This document shows positions 52,264 to 60,334 of a DNA stretch of 64,000 nucleotides, piece after piece. A program made the translations under genes and the position numbers. Positions within the stretch are counted from its first letter, which is position 1, and every line of letters starts with the position of its first letter. Origin of the DNA: Patiriisocius marinus (lineage in GTDB: Bacteria; Bacteroidota; Bacteroidia; Flavobacteriales; Flavobacteriaceae); the NCBI RefSeq assembly GCF_008974325.1, contig NZ_BKCG01000005.1:124001-188000 (forward strand), written 5' to 3'. The notes under the pieces were generated by a model. The model was not told the DNA's origin. It worked only from the letters and a program-made list of their open reading frames with translations, and did no database searches.

Positions 52264-53093
52264 CGATGTAAAAATAACAATGGTATCAATGTTCTGTAAA
52301 CTAGCTTTGAAGTATTTGAACCAAACAATAAACGATCAAGAAAAGTTTCTTTTTCAATAAATACTGCGTGAAGATCTACTTTTAAAAGTTGTGTAGCAGT
52401 ATTTACAGCAACTAACCCAGGGATTGTATTTAAGCAATAATATGTGTACTCTCTATTTGGGAAAAGTTCTTTCAAACACTGATTATCTTCCTTTTTAGAC
52501 ATAATTATAGCATCGTCATCGAGTTCTAAAACATTTAGTTCTGGCTGATGCATATCTAGCATTTCATTAAAAGCTTTGATTCCTTCCACTGAAAAATCTT
52601 CACAATTTTGTGTTGAAAATAATACACTCTTAATGTTTGTAAAAGTATAATGCTCAGGCACAGTTAAGGTAGGACATTTAGAGTTTCTAATTACTTTTAA
52701 GGTATTACTACCAAAAAGTGTTTCTTCAGCTCCAGTCGCTCCATTTGTCCCCATAACAATTAAATCGATAGCGTGAAACTGTACAGCTTCGTTAACTGCC
52801 GAAACAATATCATCATAATCAAACAATCCGTGGAAAGCATAAGATTCTGACTCATAGTCTTTTTTTAGCTTTAATACTAAATCATTAATAGCTCTTTTAT
52901 TATCTGTAGCTATACTATCAAATACACTATCAGATTTAGAACCAGAGACAAGATCGTCACTTATATAACTAGACATTTTCTGGACATTGAGTATGTAGAA
53001 GTCACATTCCCAATTTTTAAAAAAATGCAATGCGTAGTCAATCGCATTCATTGAATTTGCTGAAAAGTCTGTAGGTAAAAGTATTTTTCTCAT
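52260..53093 (-). CDS. Tandem-domain universal stress protein 6
   Basis: 277 residues, two Usp domains. The first starts MRKILLPTDFSANSMNAIDYAL and keeps the ATP motif (GTNGATGAEETLFGS); the second (from about 150) is degenerate. It is related to the five tandem copies but lies apart on the opposite strand with its own FNR-like operator. Confidence 0.88.
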   Translation of the reverse strand: MRKILLPTDFSANSMNAIDYALHFFKNWECDFYILNVQKMSSYISDDLVSGSKSDSVFDSIATDNKRAINDLVLKLKKDYESESYAFHGLFDYDDIVSAVNEAVQFHAIDLIVMGTNGATGAEETLFGSNTLKVIRNSKCPTLTVPEHYTFTNIKSVLFSTQNCEDFSVEGIKAFNEMLDMHQPELNVLELDDDAIIMSKKEDNQCLKELFPNREYTYYCLNTIPGLVAVNTATQLLKVDLHAVFIEKETFLDRLLFGSNTSKLVYRTLIPLLFLHR

Positions 53094-53113
53094 CTTTCTG
53101 AAATTTTATACAA

Positions 53114-53156
53114 CGAAAATAACGCTACTATAAAATTAAAAAAATGATAGTTATCA
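53114..53156 (-). promoter_or_regulatory. FNR-like operator and promoter of the sixth stress-protein gene
   Basis: TGATAGTTATCA (53145-53156; inside the perfect palindrome ATGATAGTTATCAT) is centred exactly 29.5 bp upstream, on the minus strand, of TATTTTCG (53121-53114, 7 of 8 to TAnnTTTG). Confidence 0.78.
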
Positions 53157-53413
53157 TATTGATAAATAGCAATTAACCTGCTCAAATATTTAAAAAAACT
53201 AAAATTTCAGAAACTTTCTTTTATGAATTTAAACAAGTAGTTTAGGAAAGTATTAAACATAAAAAAACCCTGACGAATCAGGGTTTTTATTTGATTTTAT
53301 AGTCTTTTCTAGACTAAAATGGTGACCTCGAAGGGACAGAGTTCAAACTTTTTGACAGATGATATTAATCTAATTATCTCACAATCAATTAGTATGAAAG
53401 TAAGTCTTAAAAT
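53157..53413. other. Intergenic region with terminator and tRNA-3'-end-like remnant
   Basis: A stretch of about 260 bases without a gene. It holds a bidirectional terminator (53263-53288) and, at 53320-53348, a sequence whose complement ends GAGGTCACCA and contains GTTTGAACTC, like the T-arm and CCA end of a tRNA but without pairing partners. It marks the border between the FNR-like block and the DsbD/ApbE block. Confidence 0.45.
53263..53288. terminator. Bidirectional terminator
   Basis: AAAAACCCTGA / TCAGGGTTTTT with a CGAA tetraloop gives a perfect 11-bp stem with T-runs on both strands. It would stop readthrough from the minus-strand DsbD operon. Confidence 0.88.
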
Positions 53414-55369
53414 CTAATTTCCTTTCGTTTCTAAACTTTTAGCCAACCACTCATAATATTCATCCACACCTGAATACTGTTTCGCTTCGTTTAAAATTTC
53501 TAAGTCAGAGGTCATTGTTACATAAAATGGTTGCGATGCAGTTTGAAAATTTAGGTATTGAAACGTTGACCATTTGTCTCCAATGGTTTCTATATCTTTT
53601 AAATGATTTTCATTGAGCTTCATTCTAAATTGAGCTTCTTTTGGCAATTCTTTCCTATCATCTATGTACAAGGATATAAGTACGTATTCATCTTTTAAAA
53701 TCTGATATACTTTTGGATCACTCCACACATTTTCTTCCATCTTTCGACAGTTTACACAAGCCCAACCAGTAAAGTCTAATAATATGGGTTTGTTGTTTGC
53801 TTTCGCGAAAGCGATACCTTCATCAAAATCTTTAAAGCAGTCTAATCCTAACGGACAATCTGATTCTTGCTCGTAAAGGCTGTAAAAGGTCGGTGGTGGA
53901 AAGCCTGCTAATAATTTAAGATGTGAATTTTTAGTAAGTCCTGTACCAAGATAAATAACAAAGGCTACCACTAAAACTGCAAACGAAACTTTTGGGAAAC
54001 TAAACTTCTTTTTACCATCGTGAGGGAATCTTATGACTCCAAAAAAGTATAAAGCCATTAGCAAGAATATAAGCATCCAGATACCAATAAAAACCTCTCG
54101 TTTTAATAATCCCCAATGCGCCACTAAATCTGCGTTTGATAAAAATTTAAATGCTAATGCAAGCTCTACGAAACCTAATAACACCTTTACAGTTGTTAGC
54201 CATCCACCTGACTTTGGCAGGGATTTTAAAAGATTAGGAAAGAGCGCAAATAAAGCAAAAGGCAGTGCAAGTGCTACTCCAAATCCTGTCATTCCTGCTG
54301 TTAATTGAAATGCGCCTCCATCACTTGTAAGTGATCCTGCTAACAAAGAACCTAATATAGGACCAGTACAAGAAAATGAAACTAGTGCCAATGTAACGGC
54401 CATAAAAAATATACCGATAAGCCCTCCAGTACTGGAAGCAGAATCCATTTTATTAGACCAAGAGTTGGGAAGTGTTAATTCATAATAGCCAAAAAATGAA
54501 AAAGCAAAGAATATAAAAATCACAAAGAAGATAACATTCAACCAAATATTAGTTGAAATGGTATTTAAAATCTCTGGGTCTACAGAGTCTAAAAAGTGGA
54601 ACGGAATACTAAGCGCTACGTAAATAATAACAATAAAGGCTCCATATAGAATTGCGTTTCTAATCCCTTTTGCTTTATTCCCTGACTGCTTTGTAAAGAA
54701 TGAAACTGTAAGCGGTATCATCGGGAATACACAAGGTGTAAGTAACGCAACAAGACCTCCCAAGAAACCAAGAACAAAAATCTTCCACAAATTCCCGTCT
54801 GAGGTAAGCTCTTCTGAGTCTGACAATAAGCGTTCTTTATGTTTTAAATCGAGTAATAAGCTATTAGAAAGTGTTTTGCTTTTTTCATCTAAAACCACAT
54901 TGTCAAGCGTTGCTTTACTACCATCCAGATTGATTACAAACTGCTCTTCCTTATTAATGCAAACTTCCTTACAAACCTGATACTCTAAATTTATAGTGAG
55001 CTGTTTTAAGTCTTGATTTAAAACTTTAATTCGCTGGGTAAACTCAACTTTTTTAAGAAAATAAGTTTCTTCTACTTCAAAAATATCATTGTATGCTTTT
55101 ACAGTTTCACTCTCTTTTGCTGTGCCCAGTAGCTCATAGTTGCCTTCTGATTGCTCAAAGCTAAGAACAGATGGTAATGAGCCATCTTCACTTGTAAATT
55201 GAGAAAAAACGTGCCACTCCTCATCAATTGATCCTGTGAGTATTACATCGTACTCGGTGTCTGAAATTTTAGTAATATTAGATTCCCAGGTTACAGGATC
55301 TATAACGCCTTGTTGAGCCGTACTTATTCCGCTCAAAAAAAGGACTAAAGCTACAATTAAATTTTTCAT
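53414..55369 (-). CDS. DsbD-family thiol:disulfide interchange protein
   Basis: 651 residues from the ATG at 55369, which gives a signal peptide (MKNLIVALVLFLSGISTAQ). Periplasmic N-terminal DsbDalpha-like domain with Cys in YQVCKEVCINKE, then eight membrane helices (about 205-470) with the redox Cys in LLTPCVFPMIPLTVSFF and VSFSCTGPILGSLL, then a C-terminal thioredoxin domain with FTGWACVNCRKMEENVW. It carries electrons from cytosolic thioredoxin to periplasmic thiol proteins. It is the last gene of the block with thioredoxin, ApbE and DUF4266/DUF3570 genes. The stretch IAFAKA contains a GCTTTCGCGAAAGC palindrome. Confidence 0.92.
   Translation of the reverse strand: MKNLIVALVLFLSGISTAQQGVIDPVTWESNITKISDTEYDVILTGSIDEEWHVFSQFTSEDGSLPSVLSFEQSEGNYELLGTAKESETVKAYNDIFEVEETYFLKKVEFTQRIKVLNQDLKQLTINLEYQVCKEVCINKEEQFVINLDGSKATLDNVVLDEKSKTLSNSLLLDLKHKERLLSDSEELTSDGNLWKIFVLGFLGGLVALLTPCVFPMIPLTVSFFTKQSGNKAKGIRNAILYGAFIVIIYVALSIPFHFLDSVDPEILNTISTNIWLNVIFFVIFIFFAFSFFGYYELTLPNSWSNKMDSASSTGGLIGIFFMAVTLALVSFSCTGPILGSLLAGSLTSDGGAFQLTAGMTGFGVALALPFALFALFPNLLKSLPKSGGWLTTVKVLLGFVELALAFKFLSNADLVAHWGLLKREVFIGIWMLIFLLMALYFFGVIRFPHDGKKKFSFPKVSFAVLVVAFVIYLGTGLTKNSHLKLLAGFPPPTFYSLYEQESDCPLGLDCFKDFDEGIAFAKANNKPILLDFTGWACVNCRKMEENVWSDPKVYQILKDEYVLISLYIDDRKELPKEAQFRMKLNENHLKDIETIGDKWSTFQYLNFQTASQPFYVTMTSDLEILNEAKQYSGVDEYYEWLAKSLETKGN
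53799..53813. repeat. Palindrome GCTTTCGCGAAAGC, copy 1
   Basis: It lies inside the DsbD gene where it encodes AFAKA, GCTTTCGCGAAAGCG in full. The same palindrome occurs at 56706 in the DUF3570 gene, again encoding AFAKA. I found no full copy elsewhere in the window. Confidence 0.8.
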
Positions 55370-55384
55370 ATTAGTCTGTAAAAG

Positions 55385-55413
55385 TCTTGTCCTACTGTTA
55401 TAGTAGAACAAGA
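55385..55413. repeat. Inverted repeat upstream of dsbD
   Basis: TCTTGTCCTACT and AGTAGAACAAGA pair at 11 of 12 positions around a 5-base loop in the gap between the DUF3570 and DsbD genes. It could be a regulator site or a hairpin that sets relative expression in the operon. Confidence 0.55.
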
Positions 55414-55436
55414 TTAGTTTGATAAGAGGTTTTGAA

Positions 55437-56753
55437 TTAGTCCATCACAAATTTAAATCCAGCGGTAATGATGCTAGAGCTAAATGTTGTATCTCTATCG
55501 TACTGATAGAATTTAAGGTCTATACTTTTTAAGCCCAATTTCCAGATGTGCGCTTTCGCAAAAATGTCTGTGTAAGAAACTCCAAAGCCAAATTGATTTG
55601 CACTGTACTCAGATAAGTCATAATCTGAAGTGTAAAACTCATCTGTGGATAATGCTTCTTCATAAGGCCTAAAGTAATCTGCTGCGGTTTGGTTATAGAA
55701 TCGGTACGAAGGATAAAGCGTAAACTTATCTGTTATCTTAATAGGCACTTCTATACTTGCGGTATGCGATGTAATTCCCCAATCATCATAATAATAGCGG
55801 TAAAAAGTACGTACTGTAAAGGTTTCATTGAGATACCAGTTTAAGCGACCACCTGCTGCCACTTTAAATCGAGAATCTGGTAAGCGTTCTATAGCATCTG
55901 CCAGTTGGAAATTCTCAATAAAAGAGTCTGCAACATCTCCAAAATATACTCGCTGGAATGGTGTTGACAATAAACCTTGCTGCTGAACAAAATCAAGTGC
56001 TAAAGACCCTTGAACATTCTTGTGAAGAATTTGAGAGAATCCAAAACCTAGAGAATATGAATTACGCCCTTCATCTGCAAACTCAGTAAAAATCGGTGCG
56101 TAATTTGTATTTCCAGTAATCGTGTTTTGAGTAAATAATCTGTTACTTAAACCATTTCCTCCTTCGCCAAAAGGCCTTAACTCTGTAGGGTAGATAGCAT
56201 TCCAGGTATCTATATACACATTACCGTTCACACTTAGTTCGGTATTTTTCCCATTGAAGAGCTTAGTATAACTACCTCCTACACCTACAGAAAAATAATC
56301 ATATTCTGAAGACACAGATAGTTTAGCTGACCAGATATCATTTCTGTCGTCTGAGCTGTGACTGTAACTTCCTGTTAGGTTTGCCCATAAATCGCTGCTT
56401 GACGCACCTGATGAAGCTTGAAAAGGATCTGCATGTCCACCACCGTCAAAAGGTCCAACATTACTTGAAGAAGCAGAGGTGTATGCAGAAACTCCTGCAT
56501 CTATCGTTAATACATCGTCATCATTTAATGGAATGGAAACCACAAATGTACCTGTAACGTCTGTCAACTCTTCAGTACCAATACCGCCACTTACGGCAGC
56601 ATTATCTCCATCTTGCGTGTAATAACTTGATAAGAAATCCACTTCTACAGATTCAAGTACTCTTTTTTTATAGACTTTAGTCGAGTCTTGTGCTGTTTGT
56701 GAGTACGCTTTCGCGAAAGCGAATACACACATTACTAAAATTAATTTTTTCAA
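55437..56753 (-). CDS. DUF3570 outer-membrane beta-barrel-like protein
   Basis: 438 residues. Signal peptide (MKKLILVMCVFAFAKAYSQ) and then about fourteen alternating amphipathic strands with Tyr/Phe at the ends (KLSVSSEYDYFSVGVGGSYT, FRYYYDDWGITSHTASIEV), ending KFVMD, as in DUF3570 proteins. It should be an outer-membrane barrel; cargo is unknown. It always seems to travel with DUF4266, ApbE and thioredoxin genes, as here. The signal peptide contains the palindrome at 56706. Confidence 0.85.
   Translation of the reverse strand: MKKLILVMCVFAFAKAYSQTAQDSTKVYKKRVLESVEVDFLSSYYTQDGDNAAVSGGIGTEELTDVTGTFVVSIPLNDDDVLTIDAGVSAYTSASSSNVGPFDGGGHADPFQASSGASSSDLWANLTGSYSHSSDDRNDIWSAKLSVSSEYDYFSVGVGGSYTKLFNGKNTELSVNGNVYIDTWNAIYPTELRPFGEGGNGLSNRLFTQNTITGNTNYAPIFTEFADEGRNSYSLGFGFSQILHKNVQGSLALDFVQQQGLLSTPFQRVYFGDVADSFIENFQLADAIERLPDSRFKVAAGGRLNWYLNETFTVRTFYRYYYDDWGITSHTASIEVPIKITDKFTLYPSYRFYNQTAADYFRPYEEALSTDEFYTSDYDLSEYSANQFGFGVSYTDIFAKAHIWKLGLKSIDLKFYQYDRDTTFSSSIITAGFKFVMD
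56706..56721. repeat. Palindrome CGCTTTCGCGAAAGCG, copy 2
   Basis: A perfect 16-bp palindrome within the signal peptide of the DUF3570 protein. A degenerate third copy (GCGCTTTCGCAAAAA) lies at about 55550 in the same gene. Confidence 0.82.
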
Positions 56754-56775
56754 ATTGTTTTGTTGTATTAATTAG

Positions 56776-56795
56776 ATTCCGCTATACAGCGGAAT
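56776..56795. repeat. Inverted repeat between DUF4266 and DUF3570 genes
   Basis: ATTCCGCT / AGCGGAAT with a 4-base loop. It has no T-tract on the minus strand, so it is more likely an mRNA hairpin that partly separates the two genes than a full terminator. Confidence 0.6.
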
Positions 56796-56847
56796 AACTT
56801 CAATTCACATTTTTAAGTGCCGATTGCTTCTTAAAAAAGGAATTCAG

Positions 56848-57060
56848 TTAATTACAGCCGCAGCCTCCTCCAGTTTTTCCTCCATTTGCACCTACCGCTG
56901 CTTCGCGATAGGAATGTGCTGTGGTTACATTACGATCACACTTCTTTTCAGACAACGCCATATCTGGATCATTGATATTTACTTTTTCGTATTCTTTTAC
57001 GACTACACAACTACTTAAACAGGTAGCTATTACTGCCGCTATCATTAATCTCTTTATCAT
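56848..57060 (-). CDS. DUF4266 small lipoprotein with conserved GGGCGCN tail
   Basis: 70 residues. Signal peptide and lipobox (ATCLSSC), a short middle (YEKVNINDPDMALS) and a Gly/Cys-rich C-terminus AAVGANGGKTGGGCGCN. The closing GGGCGCN is the hallmark of DUF4266. The two Cys and glycines at the extreme end suggest a redox, metal-binding or modified tail (inference). It overlaps the ApbE gene by 4 bp and precedes the DUF3570 barrel, so it is probably delivered to the outer membrane. Confidence 0.87.
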   Translation of the reverse strand: MIKRLMIAAVIATCLSSCVVVKEYEKVNINDPDMALSEKKCDRNVTTAHSYREAAVGANGGKTGGGCGCN

Positions 57061-58037
57061 ATTTTGTCTATTTTTATGTTGTCTGATTTGAAGATATTTC
57101 CTTTATCATCAATGATGATACATTCTATCTTTGGCATCTGATTTATTCTGCTCAATCCTACATCTTTACCCATAACAAATACAGACGTAGCGAGTGCGTC
57201 GGCAAGTTCTGCTTTGGGCGCAAAAACTGTTACACTTATAATTCCGCTAGATGGATATCCTGTTCTAGGATCAATAATGTGGGAATAGCGTGTTCCATTA
57301 AATTTTACAAACTTCTCGTAATTACCAGAGGTCACAACAGCACCATTTGTAATAGGCAATAGCGCAAATACCTTATCCTTATCCATTGGATTTGTGATGG
57401 CTACTTTCCATTCTTTACCACTAGGTTGTTTTCCCCAAGTATTCATATCTCCAGAGGCGTTTATAATGCCTGATGATACTCCTTTAGAGATTAACAAAGA
57501 CTTAGCTTTGTCTGCCGCATATCCTTTTCCGATAGCTCCAAAGCCTATTTTCATTCCTTCTAACTTGAGAAAGACTGTACTATTTTCTTTATCTAAGATG
57601 ATGTTCTTAAAGCCAACTTTAGCAACAGATTCTTTTATTTTTTCTTCGGAAGGCATCTCTGTCATACTACCATCAAATTTCCAAATGCGATCCATAGATG
57701 CATAGCTAATGTCAAAAGCGCCATCTGTCAATTTTGAAATACCTATTGCTCTTTCAATTAATTGAAACAATTCTGAATCTACTTTTACAGCTTTGATACC
57801 AGCATTTCTATTAATTTCTGATGTTTGAGAATTGGTATCCCAAGAAGAAATCAGTTTTTCTATTCTTGTAATTTCGGCTACAGCAGTATCGATATACTTA
57901 TTTCCTATACTTTCATTTTCTGCAACTACGGTTATGTCAAAACGACTACCCATTAGTTTGAGTGTACGTTTGTATGGCTGTTGCGCTATACAGACAACTG
58001 AAAAGAACAATAATGATAAAGTGATTAGATTCTTCAA
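57057..58037 (-). CDS. apbE: ApbE-type FAD:protein FMN transferase
   Basis: 326 residues with signal peptide (MKNLITLSLLFFSVVCIAQ). ApbE motifs: KLMGSRFDITVV, a Trp/Asp region in SSWDTNSQTSEINR, GAIGKGYAADKAK, INASGDMNTWG, TSGNYEKFVKFNGTRYSHIIDPRTGYPSSG and ADALATSVFVMG. It attaches FMN to Ser/Thr of extracytoplasmic proteins using FAD. No NqrB/C or RnfD/G target is in the window, so its substrate may be in this block. Coupled to DUF4266 by a 4-bp overlap. Confidence 0.92.
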   Translation of the reverse strand: MKNLITLSLLFFSVVCIAQQPYKRTLKLMGSRFDITVVAENESIGNKYIDTAVAEITRIEKLISSWDTNSQTSEINRNAGIKAVKVDSELFQLIERAIGISKLTDGAFDISYASMDRIWKFDGSMTEMPSEEKIKESVAKVGFKNIILDKENSTVFLKLEGMKIGFGAIGKGYAADKAKSLLISKGVSSGIINASGDMNTWGKQPSGKEWKVAITNPMDKDKVFALLPITNGAVVTSGNYEKFVKFNGTRYSHIIDPRTGYPSSGIISVTVFAPKAELADALATSVFVMGKDVGLSRINQMPKIECIIIDDKGNIFKSDNIKIDKI

Positions 58038-58038
58038 A

Positions 58039-58479
58039 TTACTTGGTAAAAGTGTTTAGTTCCTCAATGTACGCTTCTGGCGTCGTCTTTTTATAACTCG
58101 TTTCTCCTAATACTTTTCCGTTAGCGTCAAGTATAACTACGAAAGGAAAAATCCCATTTTTGTTATAGGCCTCTGCCAATTTTGCATTTGCTGCAGTTTG
58201 AGATTCACTCAATGCGTTTTTCTTTTTTCTTGGGAAGTCTGCTTGAAGCATTACATAGTTTTTTGTTGCGTACTTTTTAAAAGCTTCTGTGCTCCAAATT
58301 TCACGATCTAATTTTATACAAGGCGCACACCAGTCTGATCCTTGAAAAACAAGAATTATAGGTTTATTTTCTTCGGTTGCTGTTTTCTTTGCTTTTGCAA
58401 AATCCGTATGCCATTCTTGAGCGGTTACTCCGCTAATAGTTAATAGTAGCACAAGTAATGTAAAAATGTTTTTTTTCAT
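58039..58479 (-). CDS. Secreted thioredoxin-fold protein
   Basis: 146 residues with a signal peptide (MKKNIFTLLVLLLTISGVTAQ) and a thioredoxin fold with the active site QGSDWCAPCIKLDRE, then FPFVVILDANGKVLGET. It is the first gene of the DsbD/ApbE block, 1 bp before ApbE, and is a natural partner for DsbD electrons. An FNR-like palindrome lies 60 bp upstream. Confidence 0.88.
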   Translation of the reverse strand: MKKNIFTLLVLLLTISGVTAQEWHTDFAKAKKTATEENKPIILVFQGSDWCAPCIKLDREIWSTEAFKKYATKNYVMLQADFPRKKKNALSESQTAANAKLAEAYNKNGIFPFVVILDANGKVLGETSYKKTTPEAYIEELNTFTK

Positions 58480-58538
58480 AATAATTTATAATCTGTAAAG
58501 GTATTTAGTTTAACGTTAAAAGCTATTTATTCTTACAT

Positions 58539-58550
58539 TGACATTTATCA
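58539..58550. promoter_or_regulatory. FNR-like palindrome upstream of the thioredoxin/ApbE/DsbD block
   Basis: TGACATTTATCA has the sequence of the regulon sites. No -7 element lies at 29.5 bp on the minus strand; candidates TAGCTTTT and TACCTTTA lie 19.5 and 41.5 bp away. Regulation is possible but by another geometry. Confidence 0.4.
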
Positions 58551-58553
58551 ATT

Positions 58554-59246
58554 TTATTTATAATTACTTGCTTTTACAAGCCCTTCAAGGTCTTCAATAA
58601 AAATGATTCTACCCTTAGTAGAAATAAGCTTTTCTTCTTTAAAATCTTTCAACATTCGTACCAAGGACTCTTTAGCAGTACCCACCATACTCGCGAGATC
58701 ATCTCTATTCATTTCAATTTCTTTAAGACTCTCTTTAACGCTGAATTTTCTTTGTAAAATCAATAGATTTATTGCCGTGCGTTCTCTAACCGTGTAACGT
58801 GCTAATATTTTAGTTGCATTTAGAAAAACTCCAAATTCGTGGCTTAAATTCTTTAGCAAACGTTGCGATAATAGGTGAGATGTACTTACTACGTTTAAAA
58901 AATCATTTTTAGGAATAAATGCTACTTCACAATCTAATAATGCAGTTGCAGAGTCTGGATACTCTTCTTCACTTAGAATAGCGTGATACCCAAGATATTC
59001 GTTTTCTCCACAGATATAAAATATATGATCTGTACCAAAATTGGTAGCAGTATATTTCTTTACTTTTCCTGATAGTACTCTATAAATACCTTTAGGCTCT
59101 GTACCTTCTTTAAATATCTGCGTGCCTGCCTTAAAGTTCAGTATTTCTTTATTAGCTGTGAGTCTCTCGCATTCAGCTGTTGTTAACCCAGATAATAAAT
59201 CTTGATTATTAAAATTGTATTTTGAGTATGGAAAATTATTATTCAT
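58554..59246 (-). CDS. Crp/Fnr family regulator
   Basis: 230 residues. N-terminal cyclic-nucleotide-binding-like barrel (about 25-145), long dimer helix, and C-terminal Crp winged helix with NRDDLASMVGTAKESLVRML. The recognition helix keeps Glu and Arg four residues apart (ESLVR), as in Crp/FNR, so TGA half-sites are expected; it is the second candidate for the TGAY-N4-RTCA regulon. There is no N-terminal Cys cluster for an iron-sulfur cluster as in E. coli FNR. It is the last gene of the minus-strand unit and overlaps the HD gene by 8 bp. Confidence 0.88.
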   Translation of the reverse strand: MNNNFPYSKYNFNNQDLLSGLTTAECERLTANKEILNFKAGTQIFKEGTEPKGIYRVLSGKVKKYTATNFGTDHIFYICGENEYLGYHAILSEEEYPDSATALLDCEVAFIPKNDFLNVVSTSHLLSQRLLKNLSHEFGVFLNATKILARYTVRERTAINLLILQRKFSVKESLKEIEMNRDDLASMVGTAKESLVRMLKDFKEEKLISTKGRIIFIEDLEGLVKASNYK

Positions 59247-59841
59247 TAAAATAGTTTAAAATGTTTTCAACTTTATGAAGATTTTCCTGCTTGCCGATTT
59301 CTAAAGTTTGCTTTCCATAATCACTTCTAAAGTGATGCTCTTTTAAAAATTTGAGATTCAATAAATGCCATTCTTTATTTGTTGTTTTAATATCACAGAA
59401 TAACTCCCATTCTCTACGAAGCAATAATTTTCTGTAAAAGAAATGCGAGCTACTTATATGAAAAATGTCTGCATCGCACAGAATTTCAGATAATCTATCT
59501 GTTGGACTTTGAGGCATTTTAGTGGCTTCAATGCAATTACAGATTCTGTTAATGCTATCGCTTTCCATTCCTAAGCTGGAAAGAAACTTTTTAGCAATTA
59601 TGATACTTTCGGCTTCGTGGTCTTTGTATGTTTTAGAAAATCCTGTGTCGTGAAACCAAGCTGCAATAATTAACAAATCTGTTTCTACCAAATTGATATC
59701 CATTGCTGCACATAAGTACTTTACATTTTGAACAACTTCTTTTGTATGCTCAAGATTGTGAAATGGCAGCTCTTTGCATTTAGAACTTGTAAGTAAACCA
59801 GAACAAAATTTAGAAACATTTTCAATCGTCATCGTGGTCAT
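59239..59841 (-). CDS. HD-domain phosphohydrolase-like protein
   Basis: 200 residues. The HD metal motif is complete: His in HNLEHTKEV, the HD pair in AAWFHDTGF, and a late Asp in CDADIFHIS. Likely a metal-dependent hydrolase of a nucleotide; the substrate is unknown. It overlaps both neighbours (DUF2231-like gene upstream by 20 bp, Crp/Fnr gene downstream by 8 bp). A second ATG lies three codons into the frame, at 59832. Confidence 0.82.
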   Translation of the reverse strand: MTTMTIENVSKFCSGLLTSSKCKELPFHNLEHTKEVVQNVKYLCAAMDINLVETDLLIIAAWFHDTGFSKTYKDHEAESIIIAKKFLSSLGMESDSINRICNCIEATKMPQSPTDRLSEILCDADIFHISSSHFFYRKLLLRREWELFCDIKTTNKEWHLLNLKFLKEHHFRSDYGKQTLEIGKQENLHKVENILNYFNE

Positions 59842-60319
59842 TTTCTTTATTATGAGAATCTAACTGAATTACATTTGCATCACTTCTAATTTCGATATGA
59901 GTGATTTCGCCACCACTTGTTCCTACATATTTAGAAATACCTATTGAGGTAACGGAAAGCAGTAAAATCACAACAAAGCCATACTTTGAAAATGGCAACT
60001 TTTTATACTCCAAAAACAAAGTGGTTATCGAAACTCCTCCTAAAATTAACAGCATTGTCAAAAACAGCTCCGCGTGCTCTTCGTGTTTATGAATTAATGT
60101 CTCGCTAATTCCAGGTAAATTCTCAACGATTTCTTCAGCACCTTCACCTGTTAAAAAAGCTGCAATAGCTGTTAATGCAGAAAAAATAAAAATACCTAAT
60201 GCTGTATTTTTGATTTGCGGTTTTTTCATAATTAAACCTGCTAACAACACTAAAAAACCAATCAATACGCCCACAATAGGCAAATGATTGACTACTAAAT
60301 GAAAATGTGCGTCGTTCAT
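59822..60319 (-). CDS. DUF2231-like membrane protein
   Basis: 165 residues with four membrane helices. It begins MNDAHFHLVVNHLPIVGVLIG, where the two His and the NHLP motif are typical of DUF2231-type proteins thought to bind haem or metal. The C-terminus is His/Asp-rich (DSHNKENDHDDD). It is in an operon with the VIT transporter and metal-efflux genes, so a metal link is plausible. Confidence 0.75.
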   Translation of the reverse strand: MNDAHFHLVVNHLPIVGVLIGFLVLLAGLIMKKPQIKNTALGIFIFSALTAIAAFLTGEGAEEIVENLPGISETLIHKHEEHAELFLTMLLILGGVSITTLFLEYKKLPFSKYGFVVILLLSVTSIGISKYVGTSGGEITHIEIRSDANVIQLDSHNKENDHDDD

Positions 60320-60334
60320 AATTTATTTTTTTGT

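Noticed and set aside
53320-53348. tRNA gene on the minus strand
   Set aside because: The T-loop-like and CCA-like parts are present, but no acceptor, D- or anticodon arm pairs can be formed around them.
58539-58550. Full member of the FNR-like regulon
   Set aside because: The palindrome fits, but no -7 element lies at 29.5 bp; it is kept only as a weak site.
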